Source of the DNA: Bacillus sp. ISL-7
Lineage (GTDB): Bacteria > Bacillota > Bacilli > Bacillales_B > DSM-18226
Assembly (NCBI RefSeq): GCF_018613065.1
Contig: NZ_JAGGQW010000028.1
Location: 8,126-72,125, forward strand
Length of the DNA: 64,000 bases
Reading direction: 5' to 3'
Below are positions 9,676 to 21,255 of the stretch, in pieces. The notes below the pieces were generated by a model. The model searched no databases and had not been told where the DNA came from. It was given only the letters and a program-made list of their open reading frames with translations. Made by a program: the position numbers and the translations under genes. Every line of letters begins with the position of its first letter. The stretch's first letter is position 1.

Positions 9676-12600
9676 ATGGGAAATTATCAGCCGAAGCATC
9701 ATATTCGCTTTGTCACGGCTTCGAGTTTGTTTGACGGTCATGATGCTTCTATTAATATTATGAGGCGTATTCTTCAGGCAAGCGGGGCCGAGGTCATTCA
9801 TCTTGGCCATAATCGCTCGGTTGAGGAGGTTGTGAACGCGGCGATTCAGGAGGATGTGCAGGGGATTGCGATTTCTTCGTATCAAGGCGGGCATGTTGAA
9901 TACTTTAAATATATGTACGATTTACTGAAGGAAAAAGGGGCGCCGAACATCCGCATTTATGGCGGCGGCGGCGGTGTGATTATCCCTCGGGAAATAAATG
10001 AGCTGCATGAGTACGGGATTGCGTGGATTTTTTCACCGGAAGATGGCCGGAAGTTAGGGCTTCAAGGGATGATTGACCGGATGCTGGAGGAGTGCGATTT
10101 TGCGACGGTTCCGCTGGATGCGGCCGAACAAATGGAGAAGCTTCCGACGGGTGATGTGAATGCAGTGGCGAAGTTGATTACCTTGGCAGAGCTTCATGTT
10201 GATAAACGGAACGAGGCAGCGGCAACGGTTGAGCAGGTGCTTGACCAAGTAAAGTCACTGGAGAAGCAGATTCCAGTTGTCGGGATCACGGGTACGGGCG
10301 GTGCGGGAAAAAGTTCCTTGACCGATGAATTGATCCGCCGCTTTATTAATGAATTGCCGGATAAAAAGGTGGCGATTCTGTCGGTGGATCCAACCAAGCA
10401 AAAGACGGGCGGTGCGCTGTTAGGGGACCGGATCCGTATGAATGCGATTTTTTCGCCGAATGTGTATATGCGCAGTCTGGCCACAAGACATTCGAAAAGT
10501 GAATTATCACTGGCGATCAGCGATGCGGTTGCCGTCACGAAGGCTGCTGGCTTTGACCTCGTGATTGTCGAAACGAGCGGGATTGGCCAGGGGGATGCGG
10601 AAATCACGGAGATTTGCGATGTTTCCTTGTACGTGATGACGAGTGAATTTGGAGCGCCGTCCCAGCTTGAAAAGATTGATATGATTGATTTTGCTGACCT
10701 GATTGTCATTAATAAGTTTGAGCGCAAGGGCTCGGAGGATGCAAGGCGTCAGGTACAAAAGCAGTATCAGCGGAGCCATATGCTGTTTGAAAAAGACATC
10801 GATGATATGCCGGTTTATGGAACGATTGCGAGCCAGTTCAATGACCTGGGCACGAATGCATTGTTCGCGGCCTTGATTGAAAAAATTAATGACAAAATGG
10901 GCACTGGCTGGGTGACTTCTTTTAGTAAAAATGCCCTTGTGGAGAAGCAAAATGTGATTATCCCAACCGACCGTCGTTATTATTTACGTGAAATATCTGA
11001 AACGGTGCGCGGTTATCATAAGAAAGCCGAAGAACAGGCGAATATTGCCCGGAAGTTATTCCAGTTAGAAGGGGCGATCGAAGCGGTAAGCGATGCGGCG
11101 GTGATTGCTGCTTTAGAAGCGGTGAAGCAAGAAACCGAGGCGCGTCTGACACCAGAATCACGGAAAATTCTTGATTCGTGGGCACAGACAAAGGCGGCCT
11201 ATTCTGGCGATAAGTTTGTGACGAGGATTCGTGATAAAGAGATTATCACGGTGTTAAAAACGAAAAGCCTTTCAGGGCTCGACATTCCGAAAGTGGTGCT
11301 GCCGAGGTATAAGGATTATGGTGAAATTCTGCGCTGGGTCTACCAGGAAAATGTGCCGGGTTCGTTCCCGTATACGGCGGGGGTATTCCCGTTCAAGCGT
11401 GAGGGGGAAGATCCGAAACGGCAGTTTGCTGGCGAAGGGACACCGGAGCGGACGAATCGCCGCTTCCATTATTTATCGAAGGATGATGAGGCGAAACGGT
11501 TAAGTACCGCGTTTGACTCCGTGACATTGTACGGTGAAGATCCGGATTACCGTCCGGATATTTTCGGGAAGATCGGGGAAAGCGGTGTCAGTGTTTGTAC
11601 GTTAGATGATATGAAAAAGCTATATGACGGCTTTGACTTGTGCCATCCGTCGACATCAGTTTCGATGACCATTAATGGACCAGCACCGATCATTTTAGCG
11701 ATGTTTATGAATACCGCGATTGATCAACAGGTGCAGCGGAAGGAAGCGGAACTTGGCCGCGTGTTAACCGTTGAAGAGTTTGCGGAGGTACGGGCTTATA
11801 CGTTACGGACGGTGCGCGGGACGGTTCAGGCCGATATATTAAAAGAAGATCAGGGCCAAAATACATGTATTTTTTCAACCGAGTTTGCTCTAAGGATGAT
11901 GGGCGATATTCAGCAATATTTCATCGAACACCTAGTCCGCAATTATTATTCAGTGTCAATTTCGGGCTATCATATTGCGGAAGCCGGTGCGAATCCGATT
12001 TCGCAGCTGGCGTTTACATTGTCAAATGGGTTTACGTATGTGGAATACTATTTAAGCCGCGGCATGAATATTGATGATTTTGCCCCGAACTTGTCGTTCT
12101 TTTTCTCGAATGGATTGGATCCAGAATATACGGTGATTGGCCGTGTCGCACGACGAATTTGGGCAACGGTGATGCGCAATAAATACGGCGCCAACGAGCG
12201 CAGCCAAAAATTAAAGTATCATGTTCAGACGTCTGGCCGTTCGCTCCATGCCCAGGAAATTGACTTTAATGATATCCGGACGACACTGCAGGCATTAATG
12301 GCCCTGCAGGATAATTGTAATTCGCTCCATACAAATGCGTATGATGAAGCCATTACGACGCCAACGGAAGAATCGGTGCGCCGGGCGATGGCGATTCAGA
12401 TGATTATTACCAAAGAACATGGTTTAGCGAAAAATGAAAATCCGTTGCAAGGTTCATTTATTGTCGAGGAGCTGACGGATCTCGTCGAGGAAGCGGTCCT
12501 ACAAGAGTTTGAGCGTTTGAATGACCGCGGCGGTGTGCTTGGTTCGATGGAAACACAGTATCAGCGCGGTAAAATTCAAGATGAATCGATGTACTATGAA

Positions 12601-12921
12601 ATGAAAAAGCATACCGGCGAATTACCGATTATTGGCGTGAATACGTATTTGAACCCGAATCCTCCGTCAGCGGAAGATGTCAATAATATGGAAATAGCGC
12701 GTGCATCCTACGAAGAGAAGGAACTGCAAATCGTCAATTTACGCACCTTCCAGGAAAGTCATGCAGATGCTTCAGGAGCAGCGTTGAAGCGCTTAAAAGA
12801 GGCCGCCGTCAACAATGGCAATATTTTTTCCGAATTAATGGAAACCGTTAAAGTAGCCAGCCTCGGGCAAATCACGAGAGCCCTGTACGAAGTGGGCGGA
12901 CAATATCGACGAAATATGTAA
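9676..12921 (+). CDS. icmF: Fused isobutyryl-CoA mutase IcmF
   Basis: A 1081-residue adenosylcobalamin enzyme that interconverts isobutyryl-CoA and n-butyryl-CoA, linking valine or branched-chain breakdown to beta-oxidation. Domains in order: a B12-binding domain (about 1-140) with D20-G-H22-D and H22 as the expected cobalt ligand; a MeaB-like GTPase chaperone (about 150-420) with P-loop GTGGAGKSS near 204-212 and NKFE near 344; a linker; and the substrate-binding mutase domain (about 540-1081). [10 protein letters not shown] occupies the active-site loop where methylmalonyl-CoA mutases carry Tyr, supporting isobutyryl- over methylmalonyl-CoA. The order B12, GTPase, mutase is diagnostic of IcmF. 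The ribosome site is AGGGGGAGAA. Confidence 0.95.
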   Translation: MGNYQPKHHIRFVTASSLFDGHDASINIMRRILQASGAEVIHLGHNRSVEEVVNAAIQEDVQGIAISSYQGGHVEYFKYMYDLLKEKGAPNIRIYGGGGGVIIPREINELHEYGIAWIFSPEDGRKLGLQGMIDRMLEECDFATVPLDAAEQMEKLPTGDVNAVAKLITLAELHVDKRNEAAATVEQVLDQVKSLEKQIPVVGITGTGGAGKSSLTDELIRRFINELPDKKVAILSVDPTKQKTGGALLGDRIRMNAIFSPNVYMRSLATRHSKSELSLAISDAVAVTKAAGFDLVIVETSGIGQGDAEITEICDVSLYVMTSEFGAPSQLEKIDMIDFADLIVINKFERKGSEDARRQVQKQYQRSHMLFEKDIDDMPVYGTIASQFNDLGTNALFAALIEKINDKMGTGWVTSFSKNALVEKQNVIIPTDRRYYLREISETVRGYHKKAEEQANIARKLFQLEGAIEAVSDAAVIAALEAVKQETEARLTPESRKILDSWAQTKAAYSGDKFVTRIRDKEIITVLKTKSLSGLDIPKVVLPRYKDYGEILRWVYQENVPGSFPYTAGVFPFKREGEDPKRQFAGEGTPERTNRRFHYLSKDDEAKRLSTAFDSVTLYGEDPDYRPDIFGKIGESGVSVCTLDDMKKLYDGFDLCHPSTSVSMTINGPAPIILAMFMNTAIDQQVQRKEAELGRVLTVEEFAEVRAYTLRTVRGTVQADILKEDQGQNTCIFSTEFALRMMGDIQQYFIEHLVRNYYSVSISGYHIAEAGANPISQLAFTLSNGFTYVEYYLSRGMNIDDFAPNLSFFFSNGLDPEYTVIGRVARRIWATVMRNKYGANERSQKLKYHVQTSGRSLHAQEIDFNDIRTTLQALMALQDNCNSLHTNAYDEAITTPTEESVRRAMAIQMIITKEHGLAKNENPLQGSFIVEELTDLVEEAVLQEFERLNDRGGVLGSMETQYQRGKIQDESMYYEMKKHTGELPIIGVNTYLNPNPPSAEDVNNMEIARASYEEKELQIVNLRTFQESHADASGAALKRLKEAAVNNGNIFSELMETVKVASLGQITRALYEVGGQYRRNM

Positions 12922-12926
12922 AGTAC

Positions 12927-12969
12927 GGTGTCAGGCACCATGTGAATGTTTCACATGGTGCCTGACACC
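12927..12969. terminator. Perfect 20-bp hairpin built from two inverted GGTGTCAGGCACC units, after icmF
   Basis: Arms 12927-12946 and 12950-12969 are perfect complements around a 3-nt loop, TGT. The outer 13 nt of each arm is the dispersed unit GGTGTCAGGCACC. It begins 5 nt after the icmF stop and is followed by ATTTTTG, so it would terminate or protect the transcript. Confidence 0.75.
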
Positions 12970-13070
12970 AATTTTTGTAATAAAACTTATTTTATGAGAT
13001 ATTAATATTTGCGTTAATCTTATATAATCGATTTAGCGTACATATTCGAGGGTTTTGGGCAGGTGAGCAA

Positions 13071-13268
13071 ATGAAGGTAAGTCATATATTGGTGGTTTTA
13101 ATTGTTTGTGCCTGGCCATTAAATTATCTCTATCAACGTCAGTTGGGCGCAATTTCGTTCCTGCTGCTAGCAATCTTCTTTCTAGTGATATCTATTAAGG
13201 AGATGAAAAAGCAGAAGCAAGCCAAGAAAACGGGTAGTGAAAAGGCTCATCCGCAAAAATTCAAGTGA
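13071..13268 (+). CDS. Small two-helix membrane protein, unknown function
   Basis: A 65-residue protein with two hydrophobic stretches (about residues 4-20 and 26-42) and a strongly basic tail rich in Lys and Gln, so both ends probably face the cytoplasm. An AGGTGAG ribosome site precedes the ATG at 13071, and TATAAT at 13023-13028 could be its -10 box, although no good -35 is seen. I do not recognise a family. It stands alone between icmF and rpoE and may be a genuine small gene, but evidence is limited to length, ribosome site and composition. Confidence 0.5.
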   Translation: MKVSHILVVLIVCAWPLNYLYQRQLGAISFLLLAIFFLVISIKEMKKQKQAKKTGSEKAHPQKFK

Positions 13269-13330
13269 AACAACGACTAGCACTAGCATAAACCGGAAGA
13301 ATTTGTTTATAATGAAGAATATGTATTTTT

Positions 13331-13385
13331 AAGAGAAAAAAGGAAGCACCCGTTTAGCGAAGTATGCTAGTCGCTGGAGCTGGAA
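13331..13385. repeat. Dispersed intergenic repeat, short copy (AAGCGGAAGCGCC family)
   Basis: The stretch contains AAGGAAGCACCCGTTTAGCG and ends GCTGGAGCTGG, paralleling both ends of the 7434-7581 element with the middle missing. Confidence 0.45.
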
Positions 13386-13472
13386 AATTCTCAAGTTTAT
13401 ATTAATCAACATTATGTTATGTCCGTTAATCACTCATTTAAGAGTGTTAAATAGAGAAAGGAAGTGCCCATA

Positions 13473-14042
13473 TTGAGTTTAGCACAATACTCAAAAGAGG
13501 AATTAAAAGAGTTTTCCCTTATGGAAATGGCTTTTGAATTTTTGAAAAATAGTAAGGAGCCGATTGCCTTTAATGATCTATTAAAAGAGATAAGGAAGGC
13601 ATCAGGGATTACTGAGCAAGAAATTCAATCAAGATTAGCACAATTTTACACCGACATAAATGTAGATGGCCGTTTCCTTTCATTAGGAAGTAACCGCTGG
13701 GGACTTCGCGTTTGGTATCCAGTCGATACTGCTGAGGAAGAAGTTGTCACCGTTGTGAAACCTAAGAAGAAAAAGGCGAAGAAGGTTGTCGACGAAGAAG
13801 ATTTCGATGAAATCGATGAAGTGGAAGAAATTGATGATGATTTTGATGACTTTGATGATGAAGATGATCTCTTGGATGATGAAGATGATCTTGATATCGA
13901 CGAAGTAGATGAGTTTGACGAAGACGATGATGATGATGTGATCGAGGACGAGCTTGAGATTGACTTGGATGAAGAAGATGACCTCGATGATGATCTTGAG
14001 GAAGAAGAAGTGTTTGAAGAAGAGGAAGTAGAAGAAGACTAA
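13473..14042 (+). CDS. rpoE: RNA polymerase delta subunit
   Basis: A 189-residue RNA polymerase accessory subunit that speeds enzyme recycling and modulates sensitivity to the initiating nucleotide. The N-terminal globular HARE-HTH domain (about 5-80) matches B. subtilis delta: QYSKEELKE, then QFYTDINVDGRFLSLG and WGLRVWYP. A lysine patch, PKKKKAKK, follows, then a long Asp/Glu tail from about residue 95 to the end. A GTG at 13464 is in frame but overlaps AAAGGAAG; the TTG at 13473 lies 8 nt behind that ribosome site and gives the family's N-terminus. Confidence 0.93.
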   Translation: MSLAQYSKEELKEFSLMEMAFEFLKNSKEPIAFNDLLKEIRKASGITEQEIQSRLAQFYTDINVDGRFLSLGSNRWGLRVWYPVDTAEEEVVTVVKPKKKKAKKVVDEEDFDEIDEVEEIDDDFDDFDDEDDLLDDEDDLDIDEVDEFDEDDDDDVIEDELEIDLDEEDDLDDDLEEEEVFEEEEVEED

Positions 14043-14047
14043 TCGAC

Positions 14048-14076
14048 TTGACATTTTATTCGTGCCCTTGTAGAAT
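14048..14076 (+). promoter_or_regulatory. pyrG promoter with G-tract start site
   Basis: TTGACA (14048-14053) and TAGAAT (14071-14076) are exactly 17 nt apart. The expected start falls on GGGCTCC at 14084. In B. subtilis the pyrG transcript starts pppGGGC, and low CTP causes repeated G addition there. The same start sequence here implies the same sensing step. Confidence 0.8.
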
Positions 14077-14123
14077 CACTTTTGGGCTCCTTAAAAAAGG
14101 ACGATACGCTATTTACTTATAAT

Positions 14124-14157
14124 ACGCTCCCTACCAAGAGTAGGAGAGCGTTTTTTA
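14124..14157 (+). terminator. pyrG: pyrG leader attenuator
   Basis: ACGCTCCCTAC pairs with GTAGGAGAGCGT (one bulged A) and is followed by TTTTTT. The 5' arm contains the CTCCC tract that, in the B. subtilis mechanism, pairs with extra G residues added at the transcript's 5' end to prevent termination. The hairpin lies in the 172-nt leader between the start site at 14084 and the pyrG ATG. Confidence 0.8.
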
Positions 14158-14240
14158 TTGTTCCAAATTTTTTCGGACGTAAGGAAAATATTTTTTTACA
14201 AAAACCCTTAAACAAACTGAATAATGTACAAACTGTATAA

Positions 14241-15851
<1,611 letters not shown>

Positions 15852-15861
15852 GTTTTGTGGT

Positions 15862-15895
15862 CAGGACCAGTTTAGTTTGCTGGTCCTGTTTTTTT
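15862..15895 (+). terminator. pyrG terminator
   Basis: CAGGACCAG pairs with CTGGTCCTG around an 8- to 9-nt loop, followed by seven T. Confidence 0.85.
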
Positions 15896-15904
15896 ATCTT
15901 TGGG

Positions 15905-16003
15905 TTTTTATAAAAAGGGTATTTGTGTCAGGTTATACAAAGGTGATTTTTATAAAAAGGTAACTTGCAGTGAAATATATATAGGGAATTTTTGTAAAAA
16001 TGG
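15905..16003. repeat. 42-nt-period repeat with TTTTTATAAAAAGG core
   Basis: TTTTTATAAAAAGG starts at 15905 and 15947, and the variant TTTTTGTAAAAATGG at 15989: steps of exactly 42 nt. It runs directly into the 21-nt array that follows. No gene is seen in 15852-16215. Confidence 0.7.
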
Positions 16004-16033
16004 TATTAACATCATGTGGGTAGTTTCCATATA

Positions 16034-16145
16034 TTGTCTAATTGTACAAAACTACTTCAAAATGGCACAAAACCCTTTGGAAATGGCACAAAAGCTTGCC
16101 AAAAAGCACAAAACCACCCAAAAATGGTACAAAAGCCCAAAGCCT
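16034..16145. repeat. 21-nt-period array with CACAAAAC core, copy 2
   Basis: The leader TGTCTAATTG is followed by cores at 16045, 16066, 16087, 16107 and 16128 (steps 21, 21, 20, 21). Leader and core match copies 1 and 3. It lies between the convergent ends of pyrG and ywjG. Confidence 0.85.
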
Positions 16146-16191
16146 ATAATTTTGACCTCTTAACCCCCCGGGAAATAATCAAGTGCAATAA

Positions 16192-16217
16192 AAAAACAGG
16201 GTTATTCACCCCGTTTT
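16192..16217 (-). terminator. ywjG terminator (minus strand)
   Basis: Read on the minus strand, AAAACGGGGT pairs with ACCCTGTTTT (one G-T pair) around a 5-nt loop and ends in a run of T. It overlaps the ywjG stop codon. Confidence 0.7.
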
Positions 16218-16722
16218 ACTCCTCATATTCTGCTAAAATCTCCTCAATCGTAAATTTCAAGCCGAAATAAACGAATAATGCTGCCATTGATGATGGATAT
16301 CCATAGCGATTTCCAAAATCATCGGGGAGGAGGCCTTTCGTCAGCCTCAAATCGATATGGAGATCAGCCAACTCTTGCAATTTTCCACCCTCCGTTACAG
16401 CCGTGGAAACAGCCACAAAAGGTATCATCTTTTCCTGAAGTTGAGCGGCCACCTCCATAGCGTCTTCATCACTTGAATACCGCGAGAAAATCAGCACCCG
16501 ATCCGAGTCAGTTAGCTCTCCCACGTGCTCAAACACCTTTGCGCCCTTTAATGGTTCGGCACCCTCTAAAGCTTCAAACTCAACCGCCTTCATTTCCTTC
16601 GTGGCAAAAATATATATCGGCCCTTGCGCAAGCAAGCGGGCACCATCTTCAAAGGAATATTCCTCTTTTTCCTCAATCCGCTTCAATAGACCGGTTAATT
16701 GAGTAGTAAACATTTTTAACAT
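16216..16722 (-). CDS. ywjG: DUF2529 family protein (YwjG)
   Basis: A 168-residue protein matching the conserved hypothetical YwjG (DUF2529). Its pattern (an alternating Rossmann-like fold with LAQGPIYIFATKEM, then DRVLIFSRYSSDED) resembles sugar-phosphate isomerase (SIS) domains, but catalysis is not shown. It faces the opposite way to pyrG and spo0F, as in B. subtilis. The frame is open 38 codons further upstream; the ATG at 16722 follows GGAGGG and gives the family N-terminus MLKMFTTQLTG, so it was chosen. Confidence 0.85.
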   Translation of the reverse strand: MLKMFTTQLTGLLKRIEEKEEYSFEDGARLLAQGPIYIFATKEMKAVEFEALEGAEPLKGAKVFEHVGELTDSDRVLIFSRYSSDEDAMEVAAQLQEKMIPFVAVSTAVTEGGKLQELADLHIDLRLTKGLLPDDFGNRYGYPSSMAALFVYFGLKFTIEEILAEYEE

Positions 16723-16893
16723 AAAAACCCTCCTATTCACCCTCTTATTATAAGCATTTTTATGCCACTGCAAAAATAAAAGAAAAATATCAAAATTTCT
16801 GCAGGAGAATTTCTCTTTCAGCGAGAAATATAACAAGTGAGAGATATAGGGGATAATAAAAAAGTAATTTAAAAATAAGGAAGAGGTGGAGTT

Positions 16894-17265
16894 ATGAAAG
16901 AGAAAATTTTAATTGTTGATGATCAGTTTGGCATTCGAATCCTGCTAAATGAAGTGTTTCAAAAAGAAGGGTATCAGACCTTTCAGGCTGCCAATGGCAT
17001 TCAGGCCCTTGAAATTGTAACAAAGCATGACCCCGACCTTGTCCTATTGGATATGAAAATTCCTGGAATGGACGGAATCGAGATTTTAAAAAGAATGAAA
17101 GTAATCGATCCTGACATACGCGTCATTATCATGACAGCTTATGGCGAGTTGGATATGATTCAAGAAGCGAAGGACCTTGGAGCAATTACTCATTTTGCCA
17201 AGCCTTTTGACATTGATGATATTCGTGCAGCCGTTCGAAAACACATCCCTCAAAAGATGAATTAA
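16894..17265 (+). CDS. spo0F: Sporulation phosphorelay response regulator Spo0F
   Basis: A 123-residue single-domain receiver that takes phosphate from sensor kinases and passes it to Spo0B and on to Spo0A. The acidic pocket D9-D10, phosphorylated D53 in LLDMKIPG, T81 and K103 in FAKPF are all present, with no output domain. The ribosome site is GAAGAGGTGGAG. A weak sigma-H-like sequence (GCAGGAGAA near 16801, with GAGAAAT 12-14 nt later) lies about 80 nt upstream but is not convincing. A spo0F next to fbaA is the usual Bacillus arrangement. Confidence 0.95.
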   Translation: MKEKILIVDDQFGIRILLNEVFQKEGYQTFQAANGIQALEIVTKHDPDLVLLDMKIPGMDGIEILKRMKVIDPDIRVIIMTAYGELDMIQEAKDLGAITHFAKPFDIDDIRAAVRKHIPQKMN

Positions 17266-17513
17266 CGTCATTTTTTTATAAAAAACATAAGAACTCTGGG
17301 AAAAGTTAAATGGACGCGCTTTCATTATGAAAGTTTATAAAACTCTGTCTTTTTAATGGCATTTCGAACCTTGGTTTGATATGATACATATGAACTTTTT
17401 ACTGTTTGGTTATCTTTTTCAAGTAATACATAATCCGTAAAATTGAGGGAAAACCTTAATATGGAAGGCTCATTTTTGAAAAAGATAGCGACCTAAACTA
17501 AGGAGGAAGAGAA

Positions 17514-18371
17514 ATGCCATTAGTTTCAATGAAAGAAATGCTCATCAAAGCAAAAGCAGAAGGATATGCGGTTGGGCAATTTAACTTAAATAACCTAGAA
17601 TTTACACAAGCCATTCTTCAAGCTGCACAAGCTGAAAATTCACCGGTTATCCTTGGGGTATCTGAAGGTGCTGCCCGTTATATGTCCGGCTTCAAAACCG
17701 TTGTAAAAATGGTTGAAGGCTTAATGGAAGACTTGAAAGTGACAGTACCAGTGGCCATTCACCTTGACCACGGTTCAAGCTTTGAAAAATGTAAAGAAGC
17801 GATTGATGCAGGCTTCACATCTGTTATGATCGATGCTTCTCACCACCCATTTGAAGAAAATATCGAAATTACTTCTAAAGTAGTTGACTTTGCTCATTCA
17901 AAAGGTGTTTCTGTTGAAGCGGAACTAGGAACTGTTGGCGGCCAAGAAGACGATGTTATCGCTGAAGGCGTCATTTACGCAGATCCAAAAGAATGTGAAG
18001 AACTTGTAAAACGCACAGGTATCGACTGCCTTGCACCTGCATTAGGTTCTGTTCACGGTCCATACAAAGGCGAACCAAACCTTGGTTTTGCTGAGATGGA
18101 AGAAATCGGCAAGATTACTGGTCTTCCATTAGTCCTTCACGGCGGAACTGGTATCCCATTAAAGGATATCCAAAAATCTGTTTCACTTGGAACAGCCAAA
18201 ATCAACGTGAACACAGAAAATCAAATCGCATCTGCAAAAGCTGTTCGTGAATCATTAGCTGCTAAACCTGAAGAATACGATCCACGTAAATATTTAGGAC
18301 CAGCTCGTGATGCCATCAAAGAAACCGTTATTGGCAAAATTCGTGAATTCGGTTCTTCAGGCAAAGCGTAA
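17514..18371 (+). CDS. fbaA: Class II fructose-bisphosphate aldolase
   Basis: A 285-residue zinc aldolase that splits fructose 1,6-bisphosphate to dihydroxyacetone phosphate and glyceraldehyde 3-phosphate. The catalytic Asp and first zinc His are D85-H86 in [10 protein letters not shown]181 (SVHGPYKG) and H209 (LHGGTG) complete the metal site. An AAGGAGGAAG ribosome site precedes the ATG at 17514. Its codon use favours typical highly expressed Bacillus codons, in line with a glycolytic gene. The gene that normally follows, transaldolase, is only a fragment here. Confidence 0.96.
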   Translation: MPLVSMKEMLIKAKAEGYAVGQFNLNNLEFTQAILQAAQAENSPVILGVSEGAARYMSGFKTVVKMVEGLMEDLKVTVPVAIHLDHGSSFEKCKEAIDAGFTSVMIDASHHPFEENIEITSKVVDFAHSKGVSVEAELGTVGGQEDDVIAEGVIYADPKECEELVKRTGIDCLAPALGSVHGPYKGEPNLGFAEMEEIGKITGLPLVLHGGTGIPLKDIQKSVSLGTAKINVNTENQIASAKAVRESLAAKPEEYDPRKYLGPARDAIKETVIGKIREFGSSGKA

Positions 18372-18481
18372 GACAATTTTAAAAAACGGAACAATGTCGT
18401 TTTTATATTTGTTCCAATTATGATAAAATGAAACCGTCCTTACCAAAGGGCGGTTTCAGTCTGTAAAGAAAACTGAAAATT

Positions 18482-18656
18482 GAATCAGAAATCATTGCAG
18501 CCTCCATTCGTAATCCAGTTCACGTGACAGAAGCCGCGTTAAGAGGCGCTCATATTGCAACTATTCCATACAAAGTATTAATGGGATTATTCCATCATCC
18601 ATAATAAGGGCATTGAAGGCTTCCTAACAGACTGGAAAGCTCGTACAGAGGCATAA
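18482..18656 (+). pseudogene. Transaldolase (tal/ywjH) C-terminal remnant
   Basis: Reading from 18482 gives [20 protein letters not shown], continuing to [10 protein letters not shown] and then two stop codons. After a frame change of about 5 nt missing, the text resumes as KGIEGFLTDWK and ends at TAA 18654-18656. This is the last roughly 50 residues of the transaldolase that lies between fbaA and murAB in B. subtilis. The first roughly 155 codons are gone, with only 110 nt left between fbaA and the remnant. The rest of 18372-18838 holds no gene; TTGTTCC/GGAACAA and CCGTCC/GGGCGG hairpins follow fbaA without a T run. Confidence 0.85.
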
Positions 18657-18838
18657 ATTTCCAGTTTTATGAAAAAATTTTCATTACCATACATGAAAAT
18701 AGAATTTTGGTGTAAACTAAAGGATAGACAAACTGTCGGATTTTGACTTTTCATGATGGAAAAATATACCTATAGCCTCATTCAGTAATAAGCGGATGCG
18801 TACCGATTGACTTACAAGGGCTTAGAAGGGAGTCGAAA

Positions 18839-20125
18839 ATGGAAAAACTTAAAATTGCGGGTGGTTATCCGTTAAAGGGAACTGTACGGATCAGCGGGGC
18901 AAAAAACAGTGCCGTCGCGTTAATTCCTGCAACAATTTTAGCGGAATCACCAGTGACAATTGAGGGATTGCCGGACATTTCAGATGTTGAAATCTTGAAG
19001 GACCTTCTTGAAGAAATCGGCGGAAATGTTCAGCTCTCTGACAACGATATGACGGTCGACCCATCTACGATGATTTCCATGCCCCTGCCAAACGGGAAAG
19101 TAAAAAAGCTCCGTGCTTCTTATTACTTAATGGGTGCGATGCTCGGCCGGTTTAAAAAGGCGGTAATTGGCTTACCTGGCGGCTGCCATTTAGGACCAAG
19201 ACCGATTGATCAGCATATTAAAGGTTTCGAAGCACTTGGGGCCCAAATCACCAATGAACAAGGGGCGATTTATTTACGGGCGGACGAGCTTCGAGGCGCA
19301 CGGATTTATCTCGACGTCGTCAGTGTGGGAGCAACGATTAATATCATGTTGGCGGCTGTTCGGGCCAAAGGCCGGACGGTGATTGAAAATGCGGCGAAAG
19401 AGCCAGAAATCATTGATGTGGCGACGCTGCTAACAAGTATGGGTGCGAAAATTAAAGGCGCAGGAACCGACGTGATCCGCATCGATGGTGTGGAATCACT
19501 CCATGGCTGCCGCCACACCATTATTCCGGACCGAATTGAAGCTGGCACGTATATGATTTTAGGCGCAGCAGTGGGCGAAGGCGTGTTAATTGATAACGTC
19601 ATCCCGCAGCATTTAGAATCATTAATTGCCAAACTGCGCGAAATGGGTGTTCGTGTCGAATCCGGCGATGATCAAGTGTTTGTTGACGGATCAACAAAAT
19701 TAAAGGCTGTCGATATTAAAACGCTTGTTTATCCTGGGTTTCCTACCGATTTACAGCAACCGTTTACAACACTCCTGACAAAAGCTGCCGGCTCAAGTGT
19801 TGTGACAGACACGATTTACGGTGCCCGCTTTAAGCATATCGATGAACTTAGAAGAATGAACGCCAATATTAAGGTGGAAGGACGCTCAGCCATCATAAAT
19901 GGCCCGATTCAGCTTCAAGGTGCCAAAGTGAAGGCAAGCGACCTCAGGGCAGGAGCCGCTCTTGTCATTGCCGGATTGATTGCCGAAGGAATTACTGAAG
20001 TAACCGGTCTTGAACATATCGACCGCGGCTATAGTGACCTTGTAGGAAAACTAAACGGACTCGGTGCAACCATTTGGCGGGAAGCGTTGACAAAAGAAGA
20101 AGTAGAACAGATGAAAAACACATAG
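18839..20125 (+). CDS. murA: UDP-N-acetylglucosamine 1-carboxyvinyltransferase (MurA, MurAB/MurZ position)
   Basis: A 428-residue enzyme that transfers enolpyruvate from PEP to UDP-GlcNAc, the first committed step of peptidoglycan synthesis. K22-N23 in SGAKNSA and catalytic C116 in [11 protein letters not shown] are present; this Cys is the fosfomycin target. The position next to fbaA/tal and glpX corresponds to the second B. subtilis paralogue, MurAB (MurZ). The ribosome site is AGAAGGGAG. The 109 nt after it contain a dispersed repeat before glpX. Confidence 0.95.
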   Translation: MEKLKIAGGYPLKGTVRISGAKNSAVALIPATILAESPVTIEGLPDISDVEILKDLLEEIGGNVQLSDNDMTVDPSTMISMPLPNGKVKKLRASYYLMGAMLGRFKKAVIGLPGGCHLGPRPIDQHIKGFEALGAQITNEQGAIYLRADELRGARIYLDVVSVGATINIMLAAVRAKGRTVIENAAKEPEIIDVATLLTSMGAKIKGAGTDVIRIDGVESLHGCRHTIIPDRIEAGTYMILGAAVGEGVLIDNVIPQHLESLIAKLREMGVRVESGDDQVFVDGSTKLKAVDIKTLVYPGFPTDLQQPFTTLLTKAAGSSVVTDTIYGARFKHIDELRRMNANIKVEGRSAIINGPIQLQGAKVKASDLRAGAALVIAGLIAEGITEVTGLEHIDRGYSDLVGKLNGLGATIWREALTKEEVEQMKNT

Positions 20126-20186
20126 AAAAGCGGAAGCGCCTTGCCAAGGGGTGACATTAGCCGCAGAGCGCTGTAGCCTAGACAGA
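20124..20186. repeat. Dispersed intergenic repeat, short copy (AAGCGGAAGCGCC family)
   Basis: Starts GAAAAGCGGAAGCGCC at the murA stop codon and ends GCCTAGACAGAAAGC; both ends match the 7434-7581 element. Confidence 0.55.
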
Positions 20187-20234
20187 AAGCAAAGTTCGGG
20201 AGATAAACAAAAGACATAGGGGAGATGGAGACCG

Positions 20235-21197
20235 ATGGAAAGAAGTTTAACGATGGAGCTTGTCCGTGTCACAGAAGCGGCAGCACTAGCTTCAGCCCGT
20301 TGGATGGGCCGTGGGAAAAAAGATGAGGCCGATGGTGCAGCTACTTCTGCCATGCGCGATGTGTTTGACACCGTGCCAATGAAGGGTACAGTTGTCATTG
20401 GTGAAGGGGAAATGGATGAAGCACCAATGCTTTATATTGGTGAAAAACTTGGGACAGGCTACGGACCACGCGTCGATGTTGCCGTTGACCCGCTCGAAGG
20501 TACCAATATTTTAGCATCAGGCGGCTGGAATGCTTTAGCGGTTCTTGCGATTGCTGATCATGGCAACCTTCTTCATGCTCCTGATATGTACATGGAAAAA
20601 ATCGCGGTTGGGCCCGAAGCAGTCGGACATATTGATATCAATGCGTCTGTTCTGGACAACTTAAAGGCCGTTGCCAAAGCGAAAAATAAAGATATCGAGG
20701 ATGTCGTCGCGACTGTTTTAAATCGTGAGCGCCATGAGCATATCATTGCCCAGCTTCGTGAAGCAGGGGCAAGAATCAAGTTAATTAATGATGGTGACGT
20801 GGCAGGTGCCATTAATACGGCATTCGACAATACCGGTGTGGATATTCTCTTTGGTTCTGGCGGTGCTCCTGAAGGCGTTCTGTCTGCTGTTGCCTTAAAA
20901 TGTCTTGGCGGCGAAATCATCGGTAAACTATTGCCGCAAAATGATGCGGAGCTTGAGCGCTGCATCAAGATGGGCCTCGATGTCAATCGCGTCCTGCGGA
21001 TGGAGGACCTTGTCAAAGGCGATGACGCCATTTTTGCTGCGACAGGGATTACCGACGGAGAATTGCTGCGCGGTGTTCAATTCAAAGGATCCTACGGTTC
21101 GACCCACTCAATCGTTATGCGTGCCAAATCAGGCACCGTCCGCTTTGTCGAAGGTCGTCATAGTTTAAAGAAAAAACCTAATTTAGTGATTAAATAG
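20235..21197 (+). CDS. glpX: Class II fructose-1,6-bisphosphatase
   Basis: A 320-residue gluconeogenic phosphatase that removes the 1-phosphate of fructose 1,6-bisphosphate. Metal and substrate motifs GEGEMDEAP (from residue 56) and VDPLEGT (84-90) are intact. It matches B. subtilis YwjI/GlpX in length and place. GGGGAGATGGAG precedes the ATG. It lies between murA and rho, ending in a hairpin made of dispersed repeat units. Confidence 0.94.
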   Translation: MERSLTMELVRVTEAAALASARWMGRGKKDEADGAATSAMRDVFDTVPMKGTVVIGEGEMDEAPMLYIGEKLGTGYGPRVDVAVDPLEGTNILASGGWNALAVLAIADHGNLLHAPDMYMEKIAVGPEAVGHIDINASVLDNLKAVAKAKNKDIEDVVATVLNRERHEHIIAQLREAGARIKLINDGDVAGAINTAFDNTGVDILFGSGGAPEGVLSAVALKCLGGEIIGKLLPQNDAELERCIKMGLDVNRVLRMEDLVKGDDAIFAATGITDGELLRGVQFKGSYGSTHSIVMRAKSGTVRFVEGRHSLKKKPNLVIK

Positions 21198-21199
21198 GC

Positions 21200-21255
21200 G
21201 ATGCCCCGTGAAGGGTGCCTGACACCAGTGCGTGTCAGGCACCCTTCATGGCATC
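21200..21255. terminator. glpX hairpin made from inverted GGTGTCAGGCACC units
   Basis: Perfect 17-bp arms (21209-21225 and 21232-21248) around a 6-nt loop are extended by GATGCC/GGCATC. Each arm contains the dispersed unit. There is no T run right after it. The remaining sequence to rho (21256-21501) is AT-rich with no gene or clear signal. Confidence 0.6.

Noticed and set aside
15900..16163. An 87-codon frame with a repetitive Lys-rich translation (MAQNPLEMAQK type)
   Set aside because: It runs through the 42-nt and 21-nt arrays, whose periods are multiples of three and so keep any frame open; no ribosome site is seen and copies 1 and 3 give different peptides.
16801..16830. Sigma-H promoter and 0A boxes upstream of spo0F
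   Set aside because: GCAGGAGAA is a fair -35, but the -10 part lacks GAAT at the right spacing, and no TGTCGAA box was found.
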